From a bacterium (GTDB lineage: Bacteria > SZUA-79 > Acidulodesulfobacterales > Acidulodesulfobacteraceae), in NCBI GenBank assembly GCA_021822485.1, contig JAKAQP010000004.1, positions 1 through 64,000 on the forward strand: a DNA stretch of 64,000 nt, written 5' to 3'. Positions 8,347-17,195 of the stretch are shown in pieces. Each line of letters begins with the position of its first letter. Within the stretch, counting starts at the first letter, position 1. The notes below the pieces were generated by a model that saw nothing but the letters and a program-made list of their open reading frames with translations, was not told the DNA's origin and did not search any database. Made by a program: the position numbers and the translations under genes.

Positions 8347-9480
8347 ATGATTAAAACCAAAATAAAAATAATATCGGTTTTATTATTTTCTATTATTTTT
8401 TTATATCTGTCGCCGGCCTATGCGGCACAATCTTATGCCGTCATGATAAAAAAAGTTAATAATGACTTTGCAAAGCATCATTATGAAAAAGCGTTTTTGA
8501 TTCTTAGAATGTTAGCGGACAAAGGAAATATGAAAGCTCAAAGAAAACTTGGGTTTATGTATGATAACGGTTATGACGGGTTTCCTAAAAACTTTAAAAA
8601 GGCAAACCGCTGGTTCGAATTAGCCGCAGAGCAAGGAGATGCTGAATCTCAGCTTAATGTAGGCAATGCTTTCTTTTGTGGATTTGGGGTTCCTAAAAAC
8701 TTTAAAAAAGCTCTTTACTGGTATAAATTAGCGGTAAAACAAGGAAATTCCGCAGATGTTGAGGGTGAAGGCAACGTGGGATCCAATCTGTATCTTTATG
8801 AAACGCATAAATACGCAAGTTATCCAACAACCTACGACGGCGAAACTAACATAGGGGTTATTTATTATATGGGAGGATACGGCATCCGCAAAAACTTGAA
8901 AAAAGCGATATACTGGTCAAAATTAGCGGCAAAACAGGGAAACGAATATGGGGAATATAATATTGGTCTTCTGTACTATAACGGCGAAGTAATTCCAAAG
9001 AAATGGGCAGAAGCAAACTTCTGGTATAGATTTGCCGCAAAACAGGGAAATCAAGTTATTAAAATGGAATTAAATAAAGCATATCGTTATGATTATATTC
9101 AAGAAGACTTTAAAAAAGCGGCCTACTGGTATAAATTAGCGGCAGAACAGGGGGATATAGATGCGCAAACCGATTTAGGCCATATCTATTATCACGGAAA
9201 AGGAGTGCCTCAAAATTACAAATTAGCGGTCTATTGGTATAAATCAGTGGCAGCAGGGGGAGTCTCAACAGGGCAGGCAACCTTAGGCTATTGTTATTAC
9301 AAAGGGTACGGGGTTGCTAAAAACTATATTAAAGCCCTTAAATGGTTCATCATAGCAAAAACTAACGGTTGTAAATGTATTAATAAATATATTAACGATA
9401 TTAAACATCGCCTGACCGCAAGCCAGATTGCCGAAGCCAAGCGGGAAGCTCAAGAGTGGCGGTTAAAACATCGTGAATAA
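8347..9480 (+). CDS. Sel1-repeat (SLR) secreted protein
   Basis: 377 residues. A signal peptide (ending near PAYAAQS) is followed by about eight Sel1-like alpha/alpha repeats of the AxYWYKLAAEQGxxxAQxxLGxxYYxGxGVxKN type, spanning about 45-345. SLR proteins are scaffolds for protein-protein contacts, often in the periplasm or in host-interaction settings; no catalytic domain is present. The C-terminal segment DIKHRLTASQIAEA is shared almost exactly with the convergent paralogue at 9495-10505. One repeat is extended by an irregular insertion around 140-160. The partner cannot be told from context. Confidence 0.88.
   Translation: MIKTKIKIISVLLFSIIFLYLSPAYAAQSYAVMIKKVNNDFAKHHYEKAFLILRMLADKGNMKAQRKLGFMYDNGYDGFPKNFKKANRWFELAAEQGDAESQLNVGNAFFCGFGVPKNFKKALYWYKLAVKQGNSADVEGEGNVGSNLYLYETHKYASYPTTYDGETNIGVIYYMGGYGIRKNLKKAIYWSKLAAKQGNEYGEYNIGLLYYNGEVIPKKWAEANFWYRFAAKQGNQVIKMELNKAYRYDYIQEDFKKAAYWYKLAAEQGDIDAQTDLGHIYYHGKGVPQNYKLAVYWYKSVAAGGVSTGQATLGYCYYKGYGVAKNYIKALKWFIIAKTNGCKCINKYINDIKHRLTASQIAEAKREAQEWRLKHRE
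9394..9439. repeat. 46-bp inverted repeat, left arm
   Basis: Matches the reverse complement of 9572-9617 at 45 of 46 positions. It codes for the shared C-terminus of the two convergent Sel1 genes. Confidence 0.85.
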
Positions 9481-9494
9481 TATTTATTCAAATT

Positions 9495-10505
9495 TCATTT
9501 TTTTTGTGTTAAATTAAGTAAACGGCGGTAGAATAATTTAAATTTTCGCACCCACTCTTGAGCTCCCAGTCTGGCTTCGGCAATCTGGCTTGCGGTCAGG
9601 CGATGCTTAATATCGTTTAAAAATTTATTTTTATAGACAAAGCCGTAATGTCTCGCTATAAAAGACAATTCAAGGGCCTCAGTATAATTTTTAGCAACCC
9701 CGTACCCTTTGTAATAGCAATAGCCTAAGGCTACCTGCCCAATTACATCTCCTTGCTCTGCGGTCTTATTCCACCAGTAAACTGCTTTTTTAAAGTCTTC
9801 TTGCATATAATTGTAACGATAGGCTTTATTTAATTCTGTTTTGACAGTTTTATTTCCTTGTTTCGAGGCAAATTTATACCAATAGTTTGCTTCTATCCAT
9901 TTTTTTGGAATTACTTCGCCGTCATAATACATATATCCAATATTATCTTGCGCTGCGATATTTCCATGAGCGGTCGCTTTTTTCCACCAGTAAACTGCCT
10001 TAGAATAGTTTTTCGGCATGCCTTGACCTTGTTCGTAAGCATAGCCCAACTTATTTTCGACCATGCCCAAATGATATTTGGCTGCGATATATCCCTTAGC
10101 GATGGCTTTTTTAAGCAAATAGAAGGCTTTGAAATAGTTTTTAGGAACGCCGTGGCCTGCATAATAGGCATAAGCTAAATGATCTTCAGCCTTGGCATAT
10201 CCCTGCGCGGCAGATTTTTTAAGCCAGTAAACTGACTTGGAATAATTTTGTTTTACCCCTAGACCGTGTTCATAAGCATAAGCTAAATTGCTTTCTGCAG
10301 CTGCGTTTCCCTGAGCTGCGGCTATTCTGTACCAGTAGAACGCATTATGATAGCTATGCTTTACACCGCCAAGACCGGAATGATAACCATTGCCCAGCTT
10401 ATTTTCTGCTTTTGGGTTGAGGGTTTTGCCGCAGCTTAAAGAAGGCATTATAAATATTAAAAGCAAAAGTAAAAATGCAACAATTGTACTGTGGTTTATT
10501 TTCAT
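9495..10505 (-). CDS. Sel1-repeat (SLR) secreted protein, convergent paralogue
   Basis: 336 residues. A signal peptide (IVAFLLLLLIFIMPSLSCG) is followed by about seven SLR units (for example NYSKAVYWWKKATAHGNIAAQDNIGYMYYDG) and the same DIKHRLTASQIAEA end as the gene at 8347-9480. The cysteine at the signal-peptide end (LSCGK) could be a lipobox, but the residues before it are a poor match. The two genes share long stretches, including DGEVIPKKW, AYRY and the repeat GYCYYKGYGVAKNY, and so are inverted duplicates. The gap between their stop codons is only 14 bp, so transcripts probably overlap. Confidence 0.87.
   Translation of the reverse strand: MKINHSTIVAFLLLLLIFIMPSLSCGKTLNPKAENKLGNGYHSGLGGVKHSYHNAFYWYRIAAAQGNAAAESNLAYAYEHGLGVKQNYSKSVYWLKKSAAQGYAKAEDHLAYAYYAGHGVPKNYFKAFYLLKKAIAKGYIAAKYHLGMVENKLGYAYEQGQGMPKNYSKAVYWWKKATAHGNIAAQDNIGYMYYDGEVIPKKWIEANYWYKFASKQGNKTVKTELNKAYRYNYMQEDFKKAVYWWNKTAEQGDVIGQVALGYCYYKGYGVAKNYTEALELSFIARHYGFVYKNKFLNDIKHRLTASQIAEARLGAQEWVRKFKLFYRRLLNLTQKK
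9572..9617. repeat. 46-bp inverted repeat, right arm
   Basis: Right arm of the inverted pair with 9394-9439; one mismatch. The arms are 132 bp apart, so the pair could also fold as a long hairpin in a read-through transcript. Confidence 0.85.
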
Positions 10506-10557
10506 TGCTTTTTTCCTGTTTTAATTGAAGTAGAAGCGGACAAAATTATCCGCAATT

Positions 10558-11862
10558 TTATAAATTTTTATAATTGCTAAAATATTTTTTTATCGCTTCC
10601 GAAATAATAGCAACGGTTTTGTCTAAGTCGGATTTAGTATGTTTGGAACTTACAAACATTGCTTCATACTGGGACGGAGCAATAAATAATCCTCCGTTTA
10701 ATGCCGAAGCAAAAAAATCTTTAAATCTGTTTGTATCGGATTTCATAACGTCGTTAAAATTAAGAACCCCTCCACCCTTAAAAAATATAGTCAGTATCGA
10801 AGAAATAGAATTAACGGTTATTTTATCGCTAAAATTTTTAAGTTCGTTTTTTAAACCGTCTATTAAATAATTGGCGGAAGAATCAGCCTTAGATACGGCG
10901 TCGTCGCTTTCTATAGCTTTTAAAGTCGCAATGCCGGCGGATACGCATACCGGATTACCCGATAACGTACCGGCTTGATAAACAGGTCCGAGCGGAGAAA
11001 GAAATTCCATTATGTCTTTTCTGCCGCCAAAAGCTCCTATGGGAAGTCCTCCTCCTATTATTTTACCGAGACAAGTAATATCCGGTTTTAAACCGAATAA
11101 TCCCTGCGCTCCACCGTTAGAAAGCCTGAAACCCGTTATAACTTCGTCGAAAATTACGAGAGAACCGTTGTCATGAGCTAAATTGATTAATTCGTTTAAA
11201 AAACCTTCCTTCGGCAAAACGACTCCCATATTTGCCGCAACCGGTTCTATTATAACAGCCGCTGTCTCTTTTTTGTTCGCGGAAAAAAGTTCTTTAACCG
11301 ATGATATATCGTTGTAAACGGCGACTAAAGTATCCTTTGAAAGGCTTTCCGTTATGCCGGCGCTTGAAGGAACGGACGTAGTCAGCGCTCCGGAGCCTGC
11401 TTTAACAAGCATAGAATCTGAATGTCCGTGATAGCATCCTTCAAATTTTATAATTTTGCTTCTTCCGGTAAAACCTCTTGCAAGCCTAAGCGCGCTCATC
11501 ACGGCTTCCGTTCCGGAACTTACGAGCCTGACGGACTCTATGGAAGGAAAATGTTTATTGATTAAACCTGCAAGCTCTATTTCGGCTTCCGTCGTGGCGC
11601 CGAAGCTGAAACCTTCCGACGCGGCGGACCAGACGGACTTGACTACTCTTTCGTCTGCGTGTCCAAGGAGCATCGGGCCGTAAGACATTACGTAATCAAT
11701 ATATTCGTTTCCATCTATATCGTAAATTTTATCGTCTTTAGCCCTTTTTACGACTATCGGCGATAACCCGACGGATTTAAATGCCCTGACCGGACTGTTA
11801 ACGCCTCCGGGCATAAGCGATTCGGCATGTTTTACGGCGTCTAAGCTTTTATCTCGTTTCAT
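10558..11862 (-). CDS. hemL: HemL, glutamate-1-semialdehyde 2,1-aminomutase
   Basis: PLP enzyme making 5-aminolevulinate from glutamate-1-semialdehyde, the second step of the C5 route to tetrapyrroles. It has 434 residues, the standard length. The N-terminal GGVNSPVRAF and the SSGTEAVMSALRLARG motif are present. FDEVITGFR and K267 (in CLGKIIGGGLPIGAFGG) mark the PLP lysine region. It stands alone on the minus strand with no other hem gene beside it. The upstream gap carries a short palindromic motif at 11903-11924. Confidence 0.97.
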   Translation of the reverse strand: MKRDKSLDAVKHAESLMPGGVNSPVRAFKSVGLSPIVVKRAKDDKIYDIDGNEYIDYVMSYGPMLLGHADERVVKSVWSAASEGFSFGATTEAEIELAGLINKHFPSIESVRLVSSGTEAVMSALRLARGFTGRSKIIKFEGCYHGHSDSMLVKAGSGALTTSVPSSAGITESLSKDTLVAVYNDISSVKELFSANKKETAAVIIEPVAANMGVVLPKEGFLNELINLAHDNGSLVIFDEVITGFRLSNGGAQGLFGLKPDITCLGKIIGGGLPIGAFGGRKDIMEFLSPLGPVYQAGTLSGNPVCVSAGIATLKAIESDDAVSKADSSANYLIDGLKNELKNFSDKITVNSISSILTIFFKGGGVLNFNDVMKSDTNRFKDFFASALNGGLFIAPSQYEAMFVSSKHTKSDLDKTVAIISEAIKKYFSNYKNL

Positions 11863-11902
11863 AAAATTCCCTTTAAAATTTTTTTATATAATAAATACGG
11901 CA

Positions 11903-11924
11903 GCATAATTGAATTCTGTCACCG
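11903..11924. repeat. Short palindrome-like motif, GAATTCTGTC type
   Basis: CATAATTGAATTCTGTCACCG here resembles the motif at 38230-38250 (CATAATTCAATTCTGTCC). Both sit in intergenic DNA. Likely a partial copy of a dispersed REP-like repeat. Confidence 0.4.
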
Positions 11925-11941
11925 TATTAAGATTGATATTA

Positions 11942-13045
11942 TTATAAAAATTTCCTTCCGTTTTTATTGCTTTTTATATTTTTTTTAACGGCGTTTTTAT
12001 CGTATTTCGGCAGATAAGGAGCAAAAAATTTAAAAACTTCCATATTCCAGCCCGGAAGCACGACGTGACCGCTGTTTTTTGCGACAAAAAGCTTTTTCTT
12101 CGATTTAATCATTTTATAAACTACCAAAGTGCCTTTAGGCGGACAGTCCTCGTCTTTAAGTCCTATGCCTATCATTACCGGAACTTTTATCCATTTTGCA
12201 AAGTGTTTAGTATCCACGTAATATAAAGAGCGCATAACTTTAGATTTGTCGCCGGGATGTTTCTTTAAAAAAGCCTTAACTTCCATATAAGGACCCATTT
12301 TTGCGAGCGGCATCTGCACCGGAATATCGCTTAAAAACGGAACGTCTCCCGCCGCCGCGGTAACGTGAGGATCGATAGCGGCGTCGATTAAAGACAGCCC
12401 TCCGCCCATACTTCCGCCGGTAACGAAAATATATTTATTGTTTATATCTTTATAGTGTTCAAGGAATCTTAAGGATGCAAGAGAATCCATTACTATTTTA
12501 ACCATAGAAAAACTTTTTACGTGAAGAATTCCGTTAGTCATAAGACCCGGAAAACCGGGATGATAAACCGTAGCGCTTCTGCCGTGACCCCTTAAATCTA
12601 TGGAAAGAGCGGCATATCCCCTCCTTGCAAAAAAATGCGCCCAGCCCGGCGTTCCGTAAGAGCCGTAACCGTGAAGCAGCAGAACCCCCGGATATTTTTT
12701 TCCTTTGACCCCGTACGGAATTGCGAAGTAGCCCTTCAGCTGAAGCCCGTCGTAAGAAGTAAGGGTTAGGCTGTATGTTTCTATTTTATTAATTTTATCG
12801 TTATAAAGCGGCCTTAAAGAATAAATGACTTTTTCGGTGCGAAGATGGGCGTACATTTTATGCCAAAATTTTTTAAATTTTTGATATCTATTAAGTTTAA
12901 TTTTAGAAATTTTTGATTTTGAGGCAGATGTAGAGGCGTTAGGTTTTGCGTTAAAATTTTTATACAGCAGCGTTCCTGCGGCTAAAACGACTGCGACTAT
13001 TAATAATATTATTAATACGGTTTTATTTTTGTTATTTGTTTTCAT
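11942..13045 (-). CDS. Membrane-anchored alpha/beta hydrolase
   Basis: 367 residues. An N-terminal membrane anchor or uncleaved signal (TVLIILLIVAVVLAAGTLLY) precedes an acetyl-xylan-esterase/dienelactone-hydrolase-like fold. LLLHGYG forms the oxyanion region and DLRGHGRS follows. The nucleophile serine is in GGSMGG, the acid is probably the aspartate in GLKDEDCPP, and the histidine is in NSGHVV. The family hydrolyses esters or peptides; the substrate is unknown. The catalytic domain probably faces the periplasm. It is followed by hemL on the same strand, with an 80-bp gap. Confidence 0.85.
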   Translation of the reverse strand: MKTNNKNKTVLIILLIVAVVLAAGTLLYKNFNAKPNASTSASKSKISKIKLNRYQKFKKFWHKMYAHLRTEKVIYSLRPLYNDKINKIETYSLTLTSYDGLQLKGYFAIPYGVKGKKYPGVLLLHGYGSYGTPGWAHFFARRGYAALSIDLRGHGRSATVYHPGFPGLMTNGILHVKSFSMVKIVMDSLASLRFLEHYKDINNKYIFVTGGSMGGGLSLIDAAIDPHVTAAAGDVPFLSDIPVQMPLAKMGPYMEVKAFLKKHPGDKSKVMRSLYYVDTKHFAKWIKVPVMIGIGLKDEDCPPKGTLVVYKMIKSKKKLFVAKNSGHVVLPGWNMEVFKFFAPYLPKYDKNAVKKNIKSNKNGRKFL

Positions 13046-13103
13046 AATAAATTTTTCTAATTTTTGTATATATATTGTTAAGATTAATATGAAGAATCAT
13101 GTA

Positions 13104-13154
13104 AAAAGGCATCTATGAATTTAAATTTATTCAATTTATTCATAGATGCCTTTT
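13104..13154 (-). terminator. Rho-independent terminator of the cytochrome gene
   Basis: Perfect 17-bp stem (AAAAGGCATCTATGAAT and its complement) with an AT-rich loop of 17 nt and a T run on the minus-strand 3' side. It sits about 50 bp past the cytochrome c stop codon. The symmetry would let it act in the other direction as well. Confidence 0.8.
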
Positions 13155-13203
13155 ATTGTTATTTATGTTAATTAATTTTGCGCGATGATACGATTGTAAA
13201 AAC

Positions 13204-13671
13204 TTATTTTAAAGATTCAAGATATTCCGCAACGGTTTTTAACTGAGTCGGATTTAGGTTATGATTTGGCATCATAGTGGTCTTATCGTGAACTTTAGGA
13301 GTATTGATCTGAACTTCAAGCCAATGTATAGAATGGCCTTTTGTTCCTTCTTTGTCGAGATTTGGACCTATAGTTCCGCCTTTTCCGTTAATTACGTGAC
13401 ATCCTTCACAACCCTGAGCGTTAATAATTTTCAATGCGGCGGTTTTTAAATTTGCTGCAGCCGGTTTTAAAGCAGATACGGTTTTTGCTTTAATTTTAAC
13501 CTTAACTTTAGAAGTTTTTGATACTTTTTTAGCGGCTTTCTTGACTTTTTTAGCCGGTTTAGCCGGTGCAGCCGGTTTTTTTGCGCAACCGTAAAGACTG
13601 AAGCTTACCAATACTAAAAATAATGCGGTAAATAAAACGGTTAATCCTTTTTTTCCTTTCAATACTTTCAA
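13204..13671 (-). CDS. Lipoprotein monohaem cytochrome c
   Basis: 155 residues starting at a TTG with a GGGAGGG ribosome site 7 bp upstream. The lipobox LYGC puts the lipid on C29. A lysine/alanine/proline-rich linker (31-75) then leads to a class I cytochrome c domain with haem motif CEGCH (C88, C91, H92) and a likely axial methionine at M133 or M134 (TTMMPNHNL). It would be tethered to the periplasmic face and carry single electrons, but no oxidase or reductase is nearby to name its partner. The gap to the next gene upstream is over 230 bp, and a strong terminator follows, so it is probably a single-gene unit. Confidence 0.9.
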   Translation of the reverse strand: MKVLKGKKGLTVLFTALFLVLVSFSLYGCAKKPAAPAKPAKKVKKAAKKVSKTSKVKVKIKAKTVSALKPAAANLKTAALKIINAQGCEGCHVINGKGGTIGPNLDKEGTKGHSIHWLEVQINTPKVHDKTTMMPNHNLNPTQLKTVAEYLESLK

Positions 13672-13907
13672 TTTCTTACCCTCCCTAATTAATTAAAAAT
13701 TAAATTAAATTTATAATCATATTACCATCACCTGTTAAATTAATTCAAAAAAAGGATTAAAATTATATGACGTATGTTTTATACTGCATCTATCAATATG
13801 CAGTATGGTATATTTATAAATACGATATAACATTTGTTTCAGTCTTTCATTGGCTTATTATCTTAATATATAATATAACTATTTTTAAATTTGTCAATAA
13901 ATTTTTT

Positions 13908-16259
13908 TTATAAATTTATATTTATAATTTTTAATCCTTCAGGCAGCAAACCGTTTATTTTATCTTTTAAATCGGTCAAATTCATAGATGCGGCATGAAT
14001 TTTTGGAATTCTCCCCTTAATGTACAGCCCGTCGCTTTCCGACATAAAAGGTATCGGGTTGGAAAAACTTAGTTTCGGTCTCAAAGTATATTCGGATTCT
14101 TTATATAACAGCGGAATTTTTATTATCCTGAAAGCTTTAAGCAGTATTTTAACGGTTTCCAAATGTCCGAGATATTTTGCTATTCCTCTTTTTGAATATG
14201 TAAAAGTTATTTCTGAAAACGGAACGGTTTTAACTTTAATATCATTATTGCCGTTAAAATTATAGAGTTCTACTTTTTCATTTTCATTATTTTTAATATT
14301 ATTTTTATGCATTTTTACATTTGCGGCTTTTGATGAATAAATCGGACTTACGGTTTTAAAATCGCATACTCCGCATAAGCAGCATATTTTTCTGCAGTTT
14401 TGGGTAGAAAGGTATTCTCCGTCTATTTCGGAATTAAAATAATAAATAGATTTTGCATTTTGCATGCAAGATTTTTTATATTCTTCTTTCAAAAATTTTT
14501 TATCGACCAGAATATCGATAAAATCCCACGGCAGCGGGTCGTTTATATTTTTTTCTTCATATAGATATTTAAAATAACCCTGATAAGATTGATAATCGTT
14601 TTCATAGCTAAACTTGTTTTCGTTTTGATTCCGGTTTTCGGTTTCTATCGCCTTTATCCATGCATTATAGTTGAAAAGCCTCGACTCACTGTCGTAAACG
14701 GCTCCAGATTTGTACGCCTTATATATAATTTTAGACGAAAATTCATTCCCTCTCGATATCAGCGCTTCTACAAAACTCACCCGGGGGTCCTGATATTTAA
14801 AATTTACGTTCAGCGGTTTTAATATCTTTTTTAAATAATTTATTTTAAAGTTAAGCGTTTCTTCTTTTTCCATCGGAAACCACTGAAAAGGAGTATGCGG
14901 TTTTGGAACGAAGTTATTTACGTTAACGGTAACGTTAAGTCCTCTTGCCGCTTTTTTTATTTTTATTATTAGGCTAGCTATTCCGTCCAAGTCGGCTATT
15001 CTTTCAAAAGGAAGACCTATCATAAAATAAAGTTTTAAAGACTTATATCCTTTTTGGGAAAGCCCTGCGGCTTCTTGAAGCAGGTCTGATTCAGATATAT
15101 TTTTATTTATAATATTTCTAAGCCTTTGAGTTCCGGCTTCCGGAGCCAGCGTAAAATTTGTTTTTTTGATTGCGGCGGTTTTTTTAAGTATATCTTCGCT
15201 TAATGAACCTATTCTCATAGACGGAAACGACATCGATATTTTCTCTTCGGTAGTTAATTCCGCTAACTCGGAAAGAAGCGGTTCTATTTCGGAATAGTCT
15301 CCGGTAGAAAGCGAAGACAGCGATATTTCCTCTAAACCGGTCGTATGCAACCCGTGTTTTACGGCATTTACTACGGTATCTTTTTTCCTTTCCCTTACCG
15401 GCCTGTAAATATAACCGGCCTGGCAGAACCTGCATCCGGAAGAACAGCCCCTTGCTATCTCGACGGTAAGCCTGTTGTGGACGGTTTCTATAAGCGGTAC
15501 GATATGCTTGTTAATATAAACATACTTGTTGGTTTTAAAATCAAAGTTATAATTTAAATCTATATCGTTATGTAATGATTTTTTTACGCTTTTTGAAATT
15601 CCAGGCACATAAACGCCGCGTATTTCGGCAAGTTTTCTTTTAACGTAATTTCTGTAATCCGATATATCGACAACGCCTGATTTTAGGTCGTTTTTTGCTT
15701 CCAATATCGCATCGCATACCAGAACGGTAGTAATTTCGCCGTCTCCTATTATGAAAAAATCCATAAAGTCGTTTAACGGCAGAGGGTTAAAAGCGCAAGG
15801 TCCGCCCGCTCCTATGAAAGGAGAGTCCGTTCCGTTCCGGTCTTTAGAAAATAAGGGAATACCCGAAAGCTCAAGCATTAATAATATATTCGTATAGGAT
15901 AGTTCATACTGAAGCGAAAAACCTGCTATGTCGAAATTTTTAATTTCTTCGAAAGATTCTAAAGAAAATAAAGGAATATTATGCTCTTTAAGTTTTGCGT
16001 TCATATCCGGATAAGGCAGATAAACCCTTTCGCAGGCAATATAATCTACGGAATTTAAAATATCGTATATTATTCCCATTCCTATATGGCTCATGCCGAG
16101 TTCATAAAAATCTGGGAAAGCCAGAGCAAATTTTAAAGGAATATTTTTGATATCTTTTATGGTAGTTCCTGTTTCCAAACCTAGATATCTAACCGGTTTC
16201 TGGACGAAAGGCAGAACGTCGCCGTTCAGTTTGCTGTAAAGTTTATGGTTTGTTTTCAT
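13908..16259 (-). CDS. B12-type radical SAM protein fused to DUF2344 (TIGR03960/TIGR03936-like)
   Basis: About 783 residues from the ATG at 16259; an upstream ATG at 16280 adds seven residues, and neither has a clear ribosome site. The N-terminal part has a B12-binding-like fold (MSHIGMGIIYDIL, GAGGPCAFNPLPL, GDGE). The radical SAM core has GCSSGCRFCQAGY with cluster cysteines about 20 residues before the middle, and the last 110 residues form a DUF2344 domain (FTYSKRGIAKYLGHLE). A cysteine pair group (RKICCLCGVC) precedes DUF2344. This two-part architecture is common in anaerobes, and DUF2344 resembles a tRNA-modifying partner, but the reaction is unknown. It is divergent from the M50 gene. 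Confidence 0.88.
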   Translation of the reverse strand: MKTNHKLYSKLNGDVLPFVQKPVRYLGLETGTTIKDIKNIPLKFALAFPDFYELGMSHIGMGIIYDILNSVDYIACERVYLPYPDMNAKLKEHNIPLFSLESFEEIKNFDIAGFSLQYELSYTNILLMLELSGIPLFSKDRNGTDSPFIGAGGPCAFNPLPLNDFMDFFIIGDGEITTVLVCDAILEAKNDLKSGVVDISDYRNYVKRKLAEIRGVYVPGISKSVKKSLHNDIDLNYNFDFKTNKYVYINKHIVPLIETVHNRLTVEIARGCSSGCRFCQAGYIYRPVRERKKDTVVNAVKHGLHTTGLEEISLSSLSTGDYSEIEPLLSELAELTTEEKISMSFPSMRIGSLSEDILKKTAAIKKTNFTLAPEAGTQRLRNIINKNISESDLLQEAAGLSQKGYKSLKLYFMIGLPFERIADLDGIASLIIKIKKAARGLNVTVNVNNFVPKPHTPFQWFPMEKEETLNFKINYLKKILKPLNVNFKYQDPRVSFVEALISRGNEFSSKIIYKAYKSGAVYDSESRLFNYNAWIKAIETENRNQNENKFSYENDYQSYQGYFKYLYEEKNINDPLPWDFIDILVDKKFLKEEYKKSCMQNAKSIYYFNSEIDGEYLSTQNCRKICCLCGVCDFKTVSPIYSSKAANVKMHKNNIKNNENEKVELYNFNGNNDIKVKTVPFSEITFTYSKRGIAKYLGHLETVKILLKAFRIIKIPLLYKESEYTLRPKLSFSNPIPFMSESDGLYIKGRIPKIHAASMNLTDLKDKINGLLPEGLKIININL

Positions 16260-16398
16260 GTTTATGTAATATATTATCATTATATAATATTACGGACAAA
16301 AAATTAACGGGAAAATTAAAATAAAATAATAAACATTACTAATAAACTAATAAAATTATGTTGATTTATAAGGAAAAATAATCGTATAATAGTTTAAT

Positions 16399-17097
16399 AT
16401 GAATAATACGATTCAGCTAATAGTAATTGCGATAATTCCGGTTTTATTCGCCATAATACTTCACGAGGTTTCACACGGCTACGTAGCCCATATTTTCGGC
16501 GACGATACCGCAAAAAATGCCGGCAGGCTGACGCTTAACCCTATTAAGCATATCGACCCGTTTGGAACTATACTTCTCCCTTTATTATTAATTTTGGTAG
16601 GTTCTCCGTTTTTATTCGGCTATGCAAAGCCTGTTCCCGTAAATTTTAACGGGCTAAAAAATCCGAAAAGAGATACTGGATTCGTTGCGGCGGCAGGACC
16701 GGTCACTAATTTTATTCTGGCTTTTATATGTTTTGTTTTTTTAAAGATTATACTTTTTGAATTTCCGACTATACATGGACATCTTGTATACTTCATAAAT
16801 CATCTTCACTTCCAGTCGGTTCACGGCACGCCTTTTTTTAAATTTTTCGTTTATCCCGTAACTTTTATGCTTTTTATTGGTATCATAATAAACGTAATAC
16901 TTGGAACTTTCAATTTAATACCTATTCCTCCTTTGGACGGCGGCAGGATAGCAGTTAGTCTTTTACCAGAGCCTTTTTCTGGTTATTTAAGCAAATTAGA
17001 ACCTTTCGGCATATTTTTAATTTTAATACTGCTTTTAATCGATCCGGGCAATTTTTTAGCGGCTTCTTTTAAATTTATAGTAAAACATATAGTTTAA
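16399..17097 (+). CDS. Site-2 protease family (M50) membrane metallopeptidase
   Basis: 232 residues and about five membrane segments. The zinc motif HEVSH (residues 22-26) lies in the first membrane helix and the second metal ligand motif is in PIPPLDGGRI near 175-185. There is no PDZ domain, so it is the short Rip3/YwhC-like type rather than RseP. Such proteases cut substrates inside the membrane; the substrate is not evident. It precedes scpA by about 100 bp, a frequent pairing in bacteria. Confidence 0.92.
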   Translation: MNNTIQLIVIAIIPVLFAIILHEVSHGYVAHIFGDDTAKNAGRLTLNPIKHIDPFGTILLPLLLILVGSPFLFGYAKPVPVNFNGLKNPKRDTGFVAAAGPVTNFILAFICFVFLKIILFEFPTIHGHLVYFINHLHFQSVHGTPFFKFFVYPVTFMLFIGIIINVILGTFNLIPIPPLDGGRIAVSLLPEPFSGYLSKLEPFGIFLILILLLIDPGNFLAASFKFIVKHIV

Positions 17098-17195
17098 AAA
17101 ATCTTTATTTTTAATGAATTTACCGTATTTTAATACCTTCCGCAATTAGCACTCTAAATGATTAATTATATATAATATTATAATAGTTTATAATC

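Noticed and set aside
11942-13045. Hydrolase considered as a secreted peptidase of the S9 family
   Set aside because: No propeller domain, and its serine, aspartate and histidine order is shared by many esterases, so no specific class was assigned.
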